From: Natroniella acetigena
GTDB lineage: Bacteria; Bacillota; Halanaerobiia; Halobacteroidales; Halobacteroidaceae
Assembly (NCBI RefSeq): GCF_023227745.1
Contig: NZ_JALKBX010000011.1
Location: forward strand, 1-54,160
Reading direction: 5' to 3'
DNA length: 54,160 nucleotides
Positions 44,510-53,536 of the stretch are shown here, one piece after another. The notes beneath the pieces are model-generated. The model saw nothing but the letters and a program-made list of their open reading frames with translations. It searched no databases and was not told the DNA's origin. Each line of letters opens with the position of its first letter. Positions within the stretch are counted from its first letter, which is position 1. The translations under genes and the position numbers were made by a program.

Positions 44510-46642
44510 ATGGCATTTTTTAAGGAGTTATTGAGTAGATTAGATGAGATTGATTTTTATAAGAACAAAACATTTCAGAGATCGAGTTGGGGGTTAATTA
44601 TTTTTGTTGCCTTAGCAACAATAGTAATTATTAATTTTTTGCCAACTAGAGTGGGAGTAGATCTAGGACAAGTTAGTAAAAGAGATATTATAGCACCTAG
44701 AACTGTAGAATATATCGACCAAGAGGAGACAGAAGAAAGAAGACAAGAGGCTGCAGAGGCTGTATCAAAAGTATATGAAGAAGATATAAGAGTAGGAACT
44801 GAGATAGAGGTTGAAATAAGAGAGTTTTTTAAATTAATAGAAGAAATTAGAGGGTTAGAAGAAAAAAAATTAGAGTCAAAGGTTGAAGTTGTAACAGAAG
44901 AAACTACTATAGATTTATCTTTTTCAGATTTGAAATATTTATTACAGTTGAGTGAGGAAAAGTTGGTCCAACTAAGAGTTGATGCTTTAGCCTTAGTAAA
45001 TAGTTATCTAAATCGAGGGATTAGAGATGATTCTTTAGCAGAGGTTAAAGAAGAAATAAAGCAAGAAGAGGTCGATTTAGAGCAAGATACTATATATAAT
45101 GAAATAGTTGCTCAAATTAGTAGCCAAGTTATTCGCCCTAATCTTATTTTTAATCAAGAAGAGACTGAACAAAGAAGAGAATTGGCCCGTCAGAAGGTTG
45201 AACCGATTAAACATATTGTTCATAAAGGTGAAGTTATTATTCGGCATGGTAAAGTAGTAACCGAAGAAGATATCAAACTTTTAGAAGCATTAGGGCTGAG
45301 AGATCATAGGTTAAATTATTTTAGTCTGGTGGGGTATACGTTAATTATATTAATCTTTTTTTTGATTGTGACTTTTTATATTTATCAGTACCAAGCTGAA
45401 GTTCTAAAAGATGAAGGGGTTATGGCTTTATTAGGATTGTTACCAATAATTATTTTGTTATTAGCGAAGATAGCCAATTATTTACCAATTGAATATCCTT
45501 CTTTCATTGTTCCGGTAGCTGTTGCTTCGATTATTATTACTATCTTAATCAATACTAGGTTAGCTGTAATCTTTACGATTGGATTATCTTTTTTAGTGGC
45601 AATAGTTAGTGGTGAAGGGATTATTGATGTAGCGGTAGCAATGATCAGTGGTTTAACAGGAATTTATAGTGTTTCTAAAGTGAGCCAACGATCTGACTTA
45701 GTAAGAGCTGGTTTTATTGTTAGTGCTACTAGTGCTTTTACTATTTTTGCTTTTTTGTTAACTAAAAGTTCTTTAGAAGTGATTAGATTTTTAAAGATAG
45801 TTCCTTTAGGTATTTTAAATGGTGTATTAGTAGCAATTGTAACTAATGGTTTGTTACCGTATGTTGAAAATATTTTTGGGGTTACTTCACCGGTTAAGTT
45901 GTTAGAATTATCCAATCCTAACCATCAATTATTGAAGAGATTATTAGTAGAAGCACCAGGAACCTATCATCATAGTATTATAGTCGGTAATTTAGCTGAA
46001 TCAGCTGCTGATCTAGTAAATGCTGATCCATTATTGACCAGGGTAGGTGCTTATTATCATGATATTGGTAAGATTAAACGTTCTTATTTCTTTACTGAAA
46101 ATCAAATTGGTGATAAGAATCCTCACGATAAATTATCACCTAATTTGAGTACTTTAATTATTACTTCACATATTAAAGATGGGATTGAATTAGCTAAAGA
46201 ACATAAATTACCTAAAGTAGTAATAGATATCATTACTCAACACCATGGAACCAGTCTTGTATCTTTCTTTTACCAAGAAGCAGCTTATGATGAAAAATAT
46301 AAAAATGTGGATAAGGATGATTTTAGATATGAAGGCCCTAAACCGCAGATTAAAGAAGCAGCATTAATTATGCTAGCAGATGTAGTAGAGGCAGCTGTTA
46401 GATCAAATGTTTCAGTACAGAATAATCCTGGGAAGTTAGAAGGGTTAGTAAGAGAGTTGATCAAAAACAAATTAAATAGTGGGCAATTAGATGAATGTGA
46501 TTTGACTTTAAAAGATTTAGATAAGGTAGCAAATTCTTTTGTGAATATATTACAAGGGGTTTTTCATAGTCGAGTTGAATATCCTGATGATATTGCTCAA
46601 CACTTAAAGGAGGAAGAGATTTCTAATGGAGATACTGATTAA
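44510..46642 (+). CDS. pgpH: 7TM-HD cyclic-di-AMP phosphodiesterase (PgpH family)
   Basis: Membrane phosphodiesterase of 710 aa. One N-terminal membrane segment is followed by a large extracellular 7TMR-HDED domain (about 45-265), seven hydrophobic helices (about 275-460) and a cytoplasmic HD domain with TYHHSIIVGNLAESAA, YYHDIGKI and ITQHHGTSLV. In Listeria PgpH degrades c-di-AMP, which controls potassium and osmolyte uptake; linkage to the TrkH/TrkA system in this window is plausible but inferred. ATG 44510 is preferred to GTG 44501. It overlaps ybeY by 17 bp. Confidence 0.94.
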   Translation: MAFFKELLSRLDEIDFYKNKTFQRSSWGLIIFVALATIVIINFLPTRVGVDLGQVSKRDIIAPRTVEYIDQEETEERRQEAAEAVSKVYEEDIRVGTEIEVEIREFFKLIEEIRGLEEKKLESKVEVVTEETTIDLSFSDLKYLLQLSEEKLVQLRVDALALVNSYLNRGIRDDSLAEVKEEIKQEEVDLEQDTIYNEIVAQISSQVIRPNLIFNQEETEQRRELARQKVEPIKHIVHKGEVIIRHGKVVTEEDIKLLEALGLRDHRLNYFSLVGYTLIILIFFLIVTFYIYQYQAEVLKDEGVMALLGLLPIIILLLAKIANYLPIEYPSFIVPVAVASIIITILINTRLAVIFTIGLSFLVAIVSGEGIIDVAVAMISGLTGIYSVSKVSQRSDLVRAGFIVSATSAFTIFAFLLTKSSLEVIRFLKIVPLGILNGVLVAIVTNGLLPYVENIFGVTSPVKLLELSNPNHQLLKRLLVEAPGTYHHSIIVGNLAESAADLVNADPLLTRVGAYYHDIGKIKRSYFFTENQIGDKNPHDKLSPNLSTLIITSHIKDGIELAKEHKLPKVVIDIITQHHGTSLVSFFYQEAAYDEKYKNVDKDDFRYEGPKPQIKEAALIMLADVVEAAVRSNVSVQNNPGKLEGLVRELIKNKLNSGQLDECDLTLKDLDKVANSFVNILQGVFHSRVEYPDDIAQHLKEEEISNGDTD

Positions 46643-47057
46643 TAATTTACAGGATAAGTTAGAAGTAGATCAGAAATTAGAAAGCCTGATCAGAAAGATA
46701 GTAAAAAAGGTGTTATTAGAAGATTGTGAGCAAGATAAAGAGGTTAGTATTGCTCTAGTGGATAACAAATATATTAAAGAATTAAATCATCGTTATCGTG
46801 ATAAAAATGAAGCTACTGATGTTTTATCGTTTCCCCAAGAAGATGAATTATTATTGGGGGATGTTATTATATCTTTAGAGAGAGCAGCCCAGCAAGCTAC
46901 AGAATATAATCATGCAGTGCAACGAGAAGTTGGTTTTTTAGTAGTTCATGGAATGCTGCATCTGTTAGGTCATGATCATTATCAGCCTGATGAGAAAGAG
47001 AGCATGCGTAAAAAGGAGGAAGCAATTCTAGCTGAGCTAGGATTAACTAGGGAGTAA
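46626..47057 (+). CDS. ybeY: Endoribonuclease YbeY
   Basis: Metal-dependent rRNA-processing endonuclease of 143 aa. The zinc-binding signature is VVHGMLHLLGHDH (HGxLHLxGxDH); TDVLSFPQ and GDVIISLERA are also typical. It overlaps pgpH by 17 bp and shares one base with the next start (TAATG). In many Firmicutes the same order continues to dgkA, cdd and era; here other genes intervene. Confidence 0.96.
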   Translation: MEILINNLQDKLEVDQKLESLIRKIVKKVLLEDCEQDKEVSIALVDNKYIKELNHRYRDKNEATDVLSFPQEDELLLGDVIISLERAAQQATEYNHAVQREVGFLVVHGMLHLLGHDHYQPDEKESMRKKEEAILAELGLTRE

Positions 47058-47755
47058 TGAAATTTATTCAAAGTTTGATTAATAGCTTTAATTATGCTGC
47101 AACAGGTATAATTAGAGTTTTAAAAGATGAATTGAATATGAAAGTTCATTTTATGTTTGCAATCTTAGTCTTAATCTGTGGGGTCTTATTTAATTTAGCT
47201 AAAGTAGAAGTATTGATCCTCTTTTTAACGATAACATTAGTAATTTTTGCTGAGATGATAAATACAGCTATTGAAGAATTAAGTGATCTGGTTTGCCAAG
47301 AATTTAATTCTAAGGTAAAATTAATTAAGGATATTGCGGCAGGAGCTGTATTGGTAACGGCTATAAACGCTTTGATAGTAGGATATATAATTTTCTTTAA
47401 GGGGTTTAAACCATTAACATTGAATCTATTATATCGAATACATCAGACGCCAATTCATTTGACCTTTATAGCTTTAGTATTAGTATTATTAATAACTATA
47501 GTAGTTAAATCAAAATTTAATAAAGGGACACCATTACAAGGTGGGATGCCTAGTGGTCATAGTGCAGTTGCTTTCTGTTTAGTGATAATTATTTCTATAT
47601 TAGCTAATGATGCTTTAGTAGCTACTTTGGCACTTTTATTAGGTTTGTTAGTAGCTCAAAGTAGGATAGAAGGTCAAATTCATAGTTTCTGGGAAGTTGT
47701 TTGTGGAGCAATTATTGGTTTAATAGTAGCAATTTTGATTTTTCAATTATTGTAG
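47057..47755 (+). CDS. dgkA: DgkA-type lipid kinase fused to PAP2 phosphatase
   Basis: A 232-aa membrane protein made of two enzymes. Residues of about 1-118 are a diacylglycerol/undecaprenol kinase (DELNMKVHFMFAI, FAEMINTAIEELSDLV, IKDIAAGAVLVTA). Residues of about 130-232 are a PAP2 phosphatase module with motif-like segments KFNKGTPLQGG, GMPSGHSAVAF and AQSRIEGQIHSFWEV (Glu in place of the last Asp). Opposite activities in one chain suggest local handling of undecaprenyl or diacylglycerol phosphates. Such fusions occur in related Firmicutes, so it is probably not an assembly error. Confidence 0.9.
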   Translation: MKFIQSLINSFNYAATGIIRVLKDELNMKVHFMFAILVLICGVLFNLAKVEVLILFLTITLVIFAEMINTAIEELSDLVCQEFNSKVKLIKDIAAGAVLVTAINALIVGYIIFFKGFKPLTLNLLYRIHQTPIHLTFIALVLVLLITIVVKSKFNKGTPLQGGMPSGHSAVAFCLVIIISILANDALVATLALLLGLLVAQSRIEGQIHSFWEVVCGAIIGLIVAILIFQLL

Positions 47756-47795
47756 CATTCCACAAACAGTATGAAGTATTAGGAGGCGTAGGTGT

Positions 47796-49091
47796 ATGGG
47801 AGCAATTGAGCTAGTTTTATTATTTATATTATTAATTTTATCTGCTTTTTTCTCTGGAGCCGAAACTGCTTTAATGTCAGTTAATAAAGTTGAGATTAGG
47901 CATTTAAGGCAGGAAGGTGACTCGCAGGCTAAAATTGTAGATGAATTATTAAATAGACCAGATAAATTATTGATTACAATTTTAATAGGAAATAATTTAG
48001 TTAATATAGCTGCTTCTTCCATCGCGACAGCATTGGCGACAGAGGCTTTTGGAGATAAAGGAGTAGGAATTGCAATTGGAGCAGTTACCTTGTTTGTTTT
48101 GATCTTTGGAGAGATTACTCCTAAATCTTTTGCTAATAAGGAAGCAACATTATTTTCAATGAAGGTGGCTAGATATATTCAGGTTTGTTATTATCTGTTG
48201 GCCCCTTTAATTAAACCATTGACTATCTTGACTAATTTTATGATGAGAAGAAATAAGGATGATTCAGTAGACAAGAATTCATTTGTGAACGAAGATAAAA
48301 TTAGGAAGTTTTTAGCTGTTGGGGAGAGGGAAGGTACTATTGAAAGTGATGAAAAGAAGATGATTAATAGTATCTTTGAATTTGATGATACTTTGGTAAA
48401 AGAGATTATGGTTCCTAGAATAGATATGGTCTGTATTGAAATCAATGATACTTCAGAAAAGTTAATAGATATAATTATAGATAACGGTTTTTCTAGAATT
48501 CCAGTCTATAATGAAACTATTGATAATATAGTTGGGGTTGTGTATGCTAAAGATTTATTACTATTATTGAAAAAAGAAAGATTTAAAGCAGATATTAAAG
48601 AAATTATGAGACCTGCTTATTATATTCCAGCTATTAAAGAAGTTGATAGTTTATTAAGTGAATTGAGAAAAGAGAAGATACATATGGCAATTGTGCTGGA
48701 TGAATATGGAGGAACAGATGGTTTAGTTACAATTGAGGATTTATTAGAAGAAATTGTAGGAGATATTCAAGATGAGTATGATAAAGAAAGAAAGTTAATT
48801 AAAGAGATTGATGAAGATGAGATCTTAGTTGATGGTCGGGTTGATATTGATGAAATTAATGAACTGTTAGAAATTGATTTACCGGAAGAAGATTATGAAA
48901 CAATTAGTGGCTTTATTTTAAGTAAATTAGGTTATGTTCCTGATGAAGCAGAAGAGATTGAATATCAAAATTTAAAGATCATTGTCCAAAAGATTGTGAG
49001 ACGCAGAATTTCGGAAGTAAGATTAAAAAGGCTTAATCAAGTTGTATTGGAAGAAATACAGGAGGATGAAGATGTTAAAGGAGATACGTAA
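47796..49091 (+). CDS. CNNM/CBS/CorC-HlyC family membrane protein
   Basis: Probable divalent-cation transporter or efflux protein of 431 aa. It has a DUF21/CNNM membrane domain (LSAFFSGAETALMSVNKVEI, FGEITPKSFA; about 1-190), a CBS pair (about 205-325; EIMVPRIDMVCIE, IVLDEYGGTDGLVTIEDLLE) and a C-terminal CorC_HlyC domain (ILVDGRVDIDEIN). It is often annotated hemolysin, though no toxin activity is implied. AGGAGG precedes the ATG. The DUF502 gene starts inside its last codons. Confidence 0.92.
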   Translation: MGAIELVLLFILLILSAFFSGAETALMSVNKVEIRHLRQEGDSQAKIVDELLNRPDKLLITILIGNNLVNIAASSIATALATEAFGDKGVGIAIGAVTLFVLIFGEITPKSFANKEATLFSMKVARYIQVCYYLLAPLIKPLTILTNFMMRRNKDDSVDKNSFVNEDKIRKFLAVGEREGTIESDEKKMINSIFEFDDTLVKEIMVPRIDMVCIEINDTSEKLIDIIIDNGFSRIPVYNETIDNIVGVVYAKDLLLLLKKERFKADIKEIMRPAYYIPAIKEVDSLLSELRKEKIHMAIVLDEYGGTDGLVTIEDLLEEIVGDIQDEYDKERKLIKEIDEDEILVDGRVDIDEINELLEIDLPEEDYETISGFILSKLGYVPDEAEEIEYQNLKIIVQKIVRRRISEVRLKRLNQVVLEEIQEDEDVKGDT

Positions 49092-49674
49092 TTATCTGAT
49101 TACAGGATTGATTATTTTATTACCATTGTTGACAACTGTTTATATTATTTTGACAATAGTAAATTTAGTAGATGGTATTTTTAGTCCTTTAATCAGATTA
49201 ATAATTGGACGAGAAATTTATGGGTTAGGTTTTATAATTACTTTTGTGATTATTTTAGGAGTAGGTATAGTAGCAACGAATGTGTTAGGAAAGAAGATGA
49301 TTAGTGTAGGGGAAAGATTATTAACTAAAATACCTATTGTCAGAAATATTTATTTAACTACACAACAAATCTTAGATGCTTTATTATTAAAGAAGAAGAC
49401 TGATTTTCGTAAGGTTGTCCTGGTTGAATATCCAAAAGAAGGGGTTTATCAGCTGGGTTTTTTGACTTATGAAGGTAAAGGAGAAGTGCAAAATAAATCA
49501 AATAAGAATGTAGTTAATGTCTTTATACCTACTACTCCTAACCCTACATCGGGAATGTTAATTTTAGTAGCTGATGAAGATCTAACTTATCTAGATATGA
49601 CAATTGAAGAAGGACTAAAGTGGGTTATTTCTGGAGGAACAATAGTACCTGAATCTGAAAAGGAGGAGCTTTAA
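49072..49674 (+). CDS. DUF502 family membrane protein
   Basis: A 200-aa protein with two transmembrane helices near the N-terminus (LITGLIILLPLLTTVYIIL and GLGFIITFVIILGVGIVATN) and a soluble C-terminal part containing FIPTTPNPTSGMLILVADEDL, the DUF502 signature. The function is unknown. ATG 49072 is preferred over ATG 49066 because AGGAGG at 49060-49065 directly abuts the latter. It overlaps the upstream gene by 20 bp and is 2 bp from the next one. Confidence 0.88.
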   Translation: MLKEIRNYLITGLIILLPLLTTVYIILTIVNLVDGIFSPLIRLIIGREIYGLGFIITFVIILGVGIVATNVLGKKMISVGERLLTKIPIVRNIYLTTQQILDALLLKKKTDFRKVVLVEYPKEGVYQLGFLTYEGKGEVQNKSNKNVVNVFIPTTPNPTSGMLILVADEDLTYLDMTIEEGLKWVISGGTIVPESEKEEL

Positions 49675-49676
49675 TA

Positions 49677-50135
49677 GTGGTAGTTGAGATTAAACAGTTA
49701 ACAGATCATACTGATCAAGCATTACTTAAACAAGTAGTGGCAATTGAACGAGATGCCTTTGGTGAAGGTGCCCTTAATTATTGGGGACTAGTCCAGATGC
49801 TTCATTATGGATTGGTTTATATTATTTATGTTAATAGTAATCCTGCTGGTTTGGTATATTATATGCGAGAGATGAGTAAAGCAGATAGTGCTTATTTATA
49901 TAGTTTAGTAATTGCAGATGAGTATCGTAATAGGGGTTTTGGTAGTCAATTGTTGGATTATTCACTGACCGACGTTGAAAAATATGGTATTAAAAGAGTG
50001 GGATTAACAGTAGCTCCTGATCATGAGCAAGCAATTTATTTTTATCAAAATAAATTTGGTTTTAGAAAGAAAGAGTTTCGCAAAAATGAGTATGGGCCGG
50101 GGGAAGATAGATTGGTTTTGGAGGTTGATTTATAA
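49677..50135 (+). CDS. GNAT-family N-acetyltransferase
   Basis: A 152-aa acyl-CoA-dependent acetyltransferase. The CoA-binding motif is EYRNRGFGSQLLDYSL (R/Q-x-x-G-x-G/A), preceded by YLYSLVIAD and followed by VGLTVAPDHEQAIYFYQNKF. The substrate is not predictable; the layout resembles RimI-like enzymes. GTG 49677 is used with AAAGGAGGAG upstream. It is the last gene of the yqfC-to-GNAT run. Confidence 0.88.
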   Translation: MVVEIKQLTDHTDQALLKQVVAIERDAFGEGALNYWGLVQMLHYGLVYIIYVNSNPAGLVYYMREMSKADSAYLYSLVIADEYRNRGFGSQLLDYSLTDVEKYGIKRVGLTVAPDHEQAIYFYQNKFGFRKKEFRKNEYGPGEDRLVLEVDL

Positions 50136-50188
50136 TAATCTTGTTTATATAATTGGTAATTTATTAGTGGATTTAATTATTGAATATC

Positions 50189-50216
50189 TAAATTTAGTGA
50201 GGGAACACTAAATTTA
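50189..50216. other. Perfect 11-bp hairpin after the GNAT gene
   Basis: TAAATTTAGTG/CACTAAATTTA with loop AGGGAA. There is no T-run, so it may be a weak terminator or an RNA-stabilising hairpin. Confidence 0.45.
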
Positions 50217-50239
50217 AATTTATAATAGTGTAACATCCG

Positions 50240-50280
50240 CGTTAACTTAAGATGATTTTTGGTATTATAGGAGTTTGAAG
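50240..50280 (+). promoter_or_regulatory. era upstream block shared with lepA
   Basis: Differs at three of 41 positions from the block at 29185-29225 (TTAACT, 15 bp, TATTAT; here TGGTATTATAGGAG, resembling an extended -10). Repeat copy 7 begins 10 bp further on and separates this block from era by about 280 bp. Confidence 0.5.
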
Positions 50281-50290
50281 TGAAGCTTTA

Positions 50291-50510
50291 TTACAATTAT
50301 GTGTCACTTTGTGACACATAATTGAGTTGACAGTGTACAGTGAACAGTTTACAGTTAAGATCAAAATATTAAGATCTTAAAACCCATGAAAAGACTTAAA
50401 ATTATAGGTTTAGAGTGGTTTTGATTTTAAGATTTTAATGGTTTTAACTGTCAACTGTAAACCGTAAACTGTACACTGATATAAAGTGGCAAAGTGCCAC
50501 TTTATATCAA
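50291..50510 (+). repeat. Dispersed nested-palindrome element, copy 7
   Basis: Left cap GTGTCAC-TTT-GTGACAC, arm GTTGACAGTGTACAGTGAAC, centre with AAGATCAAAATATT and GTGGTTTTGATTTT, right arm AACTGTCAACTGTAAACCGT, right cap AAAGTGGCA/TGCCACTTT. The left 75 or so bases are practically identical to copy 1. It lies between the shared upstream block and era, so it would be carried in the era 5' leader if that block is the promoter. Confidence 0.9.
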
Positions 50511-50558
50511 TAAGAAGTTAAATTTAACTTATAGAAATAGAAAAGGGGACGAGTAATA

Positions 50559-51470
50559 ATGGAGCAATTGGGAGTAAAAGAGGGGTTTAAATCAGGTTTT
50601 ATTGCAGTTGTTGGACAACCTAATGTAGGTAAATCAACTTTGATTAATAGTTTAATTGGAGAGAAGATAGCAATAACTTCTCGTAAGGCTCAAACAACAC
50701 GGAATAAAATTCAGTGTATTTTAACATTAGATGGGGCTCAATTAATTTTCATTGATACACCAGGAATTCATACTCCCCAAGATAAGATGGGAAAATATTT
50801 AAATAAAACGGCATATAATGTACTTAAAGGAATTGATTTAGTCTTATTTGTAGTTGATGTTAATTATCCACCAAATGCTGAAGATAAAAGGATAGCTAGT
50901 GAATTAGAGAAGTTTGATAGTCCTATTTTATTAGTTTTAAATAAAGTAGATGCCATTAAAAAATCCGATTTGGCCCGTAGGATAAAGGAATATGAAAGGT
51001 TATTAGAACCTGATGATTTATTGAGTATTTCAGCTAAGCAAGAAACAAATTTGGAACAATTGGTAGAGCTTATGATTGATTTTCTTTCTGAAGGGCCACA
51101 GTATTATCCAGATAATATGATAACAGATCAGATTGAACAGTTTATTATTGCAGAATTGATTAGAGAGAAGATTCTTAAACATACTCATCAGGAGGTACCA
51201 CATTCTGTGGCAATTGAGGTTATTGATTTTGTAGAACGGGAAGATAAGGGCTTAATTGAGATTAGGGTCAACATTTATGTTGAGCGAAGCTCACAAAAGG
51301 GGATTATAATTGGTAAAAATGGAAAGATGTTAAAGAAAATTGGTACTCAAGCACGACAGGATATAGAAGATTTATTAAGTACTAAGGTGTTTTTAGATCT
51401 ATGGGTTAAGGTGGAAAAAGATTGGCGTGATGAAGATGATGCATTAAAAATGTTAGGGTATAAGAAGTAA
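50559..51470 (+). CDS. era: GTPase Era
   Basis: Essential ribosome-assembly GTPase of 303 aa that binds the 3' end of 16S rRNA. The G domain has GQPNVGKSTL, DTPGIHTPQ and NKVD; the C-terminal KH domain has GIIIGKNGKMLKKIGTQAR. AAAAGGGGACG is the ribosome binding site. The usual order ybeY-dgkA-era-recO is interrupted here by three genes before era and by deoC after it. Confidence 0.98.
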   Translation: MEQLGVKEGFKSGFIAVVGQPNVGKSTLINSLIGEKIAITSRKAQTTRNKIQCILTLDGAQLIFIDTPGIHTPQDKMGKYLNKTAYNVLKGIDLVLFVVDVNYPPNAEDKRIASELEKFDSPILLVLNKVDAIKKSDLARRIKEYERLLEPDDLLSISAKQETNLEQLVELMIDFLSEGPQYYPDNMITDQIEQFIIAELIREKILKHTHQEVPHSVAIEVIDFVEREDKGLIEIRVNIYVERSSQKGIIIGKNGKMLKKIGTQARQDIEDLLSTKVFLDLWVKVEKDWRDEDDALKMLGYKK

Positions 51471-51551
51471 AAGAAGGGATCTTGTTAGTATAAGCTAAAT
51501 AATATATTTGATTAGTTTTAAATAACTAAAAGAAGTAGAGGTGTTGTAATC

Positions 51552-52235
51552 GTGGCGATTAAACCTAAAGATATGGCTAAGATGATTGATCATACAATTT
51601 TAGAACCTACAGTAACTGTTTATGATGTTAAAGAAAAATGCGATGAGGCTAAGGAATATGAATTTACTTCAGTCTGTGTTAATCCTTGTTTTGTACCTTT
51701 GGCTGCTCAATTATTGAAGAATACTTCTGTTAAGGTTTGTACAGTGATTGGTTTTCCATTTGGTGCTAGTACTCCTGAGACCAAAGCTTATGAAACTAAA
51801 GATGCTGTCAATAATGGTGCTCAAGAAATCGATGTAGTACTCAATATTGAGGCTATTAAAACACATAAGTGGGAATTTGTTAAAAGAGAGACTAAGGCTG
51901 TTGTAGATGCAACTAAAATTGCAGGGGTTACAAAAGATATTATTACAAAAGTAGTTATTGAACCTTGTTATTTGAGTCAAGATGAGATTAAAAAAGTTTC
52001 TGAAATTGTCAAAAAGAATGGGGCTGATTTTATTAAGGTCTCAACCGGTTTTGCTTCTAAAGGAGCTACTATGGAAGATGTTAGCTTAGTTAGAAAGACG
52101 GTAGGACGTTCGATAGGAGTTAAGGCTGTAGGGGAAATTAATAGTTTTGATGATGCATTGAACATGTTAGATGCTGGGGCCAATCGCATGGGAACTAATC
52201 ATGGAATAGCAATTGTGACAGGAGAAGAGGAATAG
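51552..52235 (+). CDS. deoC: Deoxyribose-phosphate aldolase
   Basis: Class I aldolase of 227 aa that splits 2-deoxyribose-5-phosphate into acetaldehyde and glyceraldehyde-3-phosphate. It has MIDHTILEPTVT, SVCVNPCFVPLA, GAQEIDVVLNI, and the Schiff-base Lys in DFIKVSTGFASKGAT. The later VKAVGEINSFDDAL corresponds to the second lysine region. GTG 51552 follows AGAGGTG. No other deoxynucleoside catabolic gene is present, and its place between era and recO is unusual. Confidence 0.95.
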   Translation: MAIKPKDMAKMIDHTILEPTVTVYDVKEKCDEAKEYEFTSVCVNPCFVPLAAQLLKNTSVKVCTVIGFPFGASTPETKAYETKDAVNNGAQEIDVVLNIEAIKTHKWEFVKRETKAVVDATKIAGVTKDIITKVVIEPCYLSQDEIKKVSEIVKKNGADFIKVSTGFASKGATMEDVSLVRKTVGRSIGVKAVGEINSFDDALNMLDAGANRMGTNHGIAIVTGEEE

Positions 52236-52278
52236 TTGAATCATAATTTTGTATTTATGAATATTAATTTTTGAATGA

Positions 52279-52310
52279 AGGGCGTATTATAATACGCCCT
52301 AATATTTTTA
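52279..52310 (+). terminator. Terminator after deoC
   Basis: Perfect 22-bp palindrome AGGGCGTATTA/TAATACGCCCT followed by AATATTTTTA. Confidence 0.75.
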
Positions 52311-52372
52311 ATTAATTATTGTTTATTATAAGTTGGTTTAGCATAAACTATTGAGTAAAAGGATTGAGAATT

Positions 52373-53119
52373 ATGTCACTGTTTACTACAGATGCTATTG
52401 TGCTAAGAGATTATGAATTGGGAGAGGCAGATAAAATTGTCCTATTATTTAGTAAAACGAAGGGTAAGATTAAAGTTGTTGCTAATGGAGTTAGAAAAAC
52501 AAAAAGCACTTTAGCAGCGGGGATGCAGCCTTTTGTCTATAATCAGATTATTGCTTATCAAGGAAAGTCTGATTTAGCTAAGTTGAGTCAATGTGATATC
52601 AAAGAAAATTTTCGTGTTTTACGTGATGATTTAATTAAAATGGCTTATGCTTCCTATATAGTTGAGTTAATTATCAAATTAACAGTGGATAGAGAAGAAA
52701 ATCGGTTGGTTTTTAGTCTGTTATTATTGACTTTGAGGTTATTGGATCAGTTTGATGATCCAGATTTGATAGTCAAAACCTTTGAACTGAAATTGCTTAA
52801 AATATTAGGCTATCGTCTCCATTTAGAAGATTGTATTAAGTGTGGTAATAAATTAACTCAAGATCTTAAATTTGATGCCTCAGCTGGAGGAGTAGTCTGT
52901 GCTAGTTGTTCTAATTTTAGTAGTAAAAATATAAGCTTAGGAACAGTAAAGTTTATGGAACAGTTGCTGAAATTAGATTATAAAAAATTGTTTAGATTGC
53001 GGATAACGACTCAGATCAACCAAGAGTTGTTAATAATAATTCCTTATTATATTCAAACCTTAACCGATAGCAAGTTAGAAACAGTAGCTTTTTTACGGAG
53101 CTTGAAGGAGTTAAGTTAA
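52373..53119 (+). CDS. recO: DNA repair protein RecO
   Basis: Recombination mediator of 248 aa that loads RecA with RecR. The N-terminal OB fold is TTDAIVLRDYELGEADKIV...; the helical domain follows; the C-terminal zinc ribbon is CIKCGNKL...VVCASCS (two C-x2-C pairs). ATG 52373 is preferred over TTG 52364, being better placed relative to AAGGA. The DUF4342 gene starts 14 bp downstream. Confidence 0.95.
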   Translation: MSLFTTDAIVLRDYELGEADKIVLLFSKTKGKIKVVANGVRKTKSTLAAGMQPFVYNQIIAYQGKSDLAKLSQCDIKENFRVLRDDLIKMAYASYIVELIIKLTVDREENRLVFSLLLLTLRLLDQFDDPDLIVKTFELKLLKILGYRLHLEDCIKCGNKLTQDLKFDASAGGVVCASCSNFSSKNISLGTVKFMEQLLKLDYKKLFRLRITTQINQELLIIIPYYIQTLTDSKLETVAFLRSLKELS

Positions 53120-53133
53120 GGAGGAGAATAGCT

Positions 53134-53529
53134 ATGGAAGATTTGGAAAAAATAGATGTAATTAGAGATAGGACAGGGGTCAGCTATGAAGAGGCGATTA
53201 CTGCGTTAAGAGATAGTAATGGTGATGTTTTGCAGGCTATAATTCAGCTAGAAGGAGAAAGTAAGAATCAAAATTATAATTACAATCATTATAAAGAGGA
53301 ATTTCAGGTGCGTGGGCAAGAAGTAATTAATAAAGTTAAGGAATTAGTCAAAGAAGGAAATATAACCCGTATAAAAGTTAAGAAAAATGGTAAAATATTA
53401 ATAGATATTCCTGCTACTGCAGGGGTTATTGGAGCAGTTATTTATCCATCATTATTGTTACTAGGTTCAGTAACAGCTTTAGCTACTGAATGTACAATTG
53501 AAGTGGAGCGAGTAAAAAAAGAAGATTAA
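53134..53529 (+). CDS. UBA-like and DUF4342 domain protein
   Basis: A 131-aa protein. Residues of about 1-45 form a UBA/TS-N-like helical bundle (IDVIRDRTGVSYEEAITALR, SNGDVLQAIIQL). A short Asn/Tyr-rich linker follows. The rest is DUF4342 (GNITRIKVKKNGKILIDIPA, then a hydrophobic helix GVIGAVIYPSLLLLGSVTAL). Related proteins are common in clostridia near recO and glyQS, but the function is unknown. AAGGAGGAG precedes the start. Confidence 0.88.
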   Translation: MEDLEKIDVIRDRTGVSYEEAITALRDSNGDVLQAIIQLEGESKNQNYNYNHYKEEFQVRGQEVINKVKELVKEGNITRIKVKKNGKILIDIPATAGVIGAVIYPSLLLLGSVTALATECTIEVERVKKED

Positions 53530-53536
53530 GTAATAT

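Noticed and set aside
47796-49091. Hemolysin toxin
   Set aside because: The CNNM-CBS-CorC_HlyC architecture is that of a membrane ion-transport family; the toxin label is historical.
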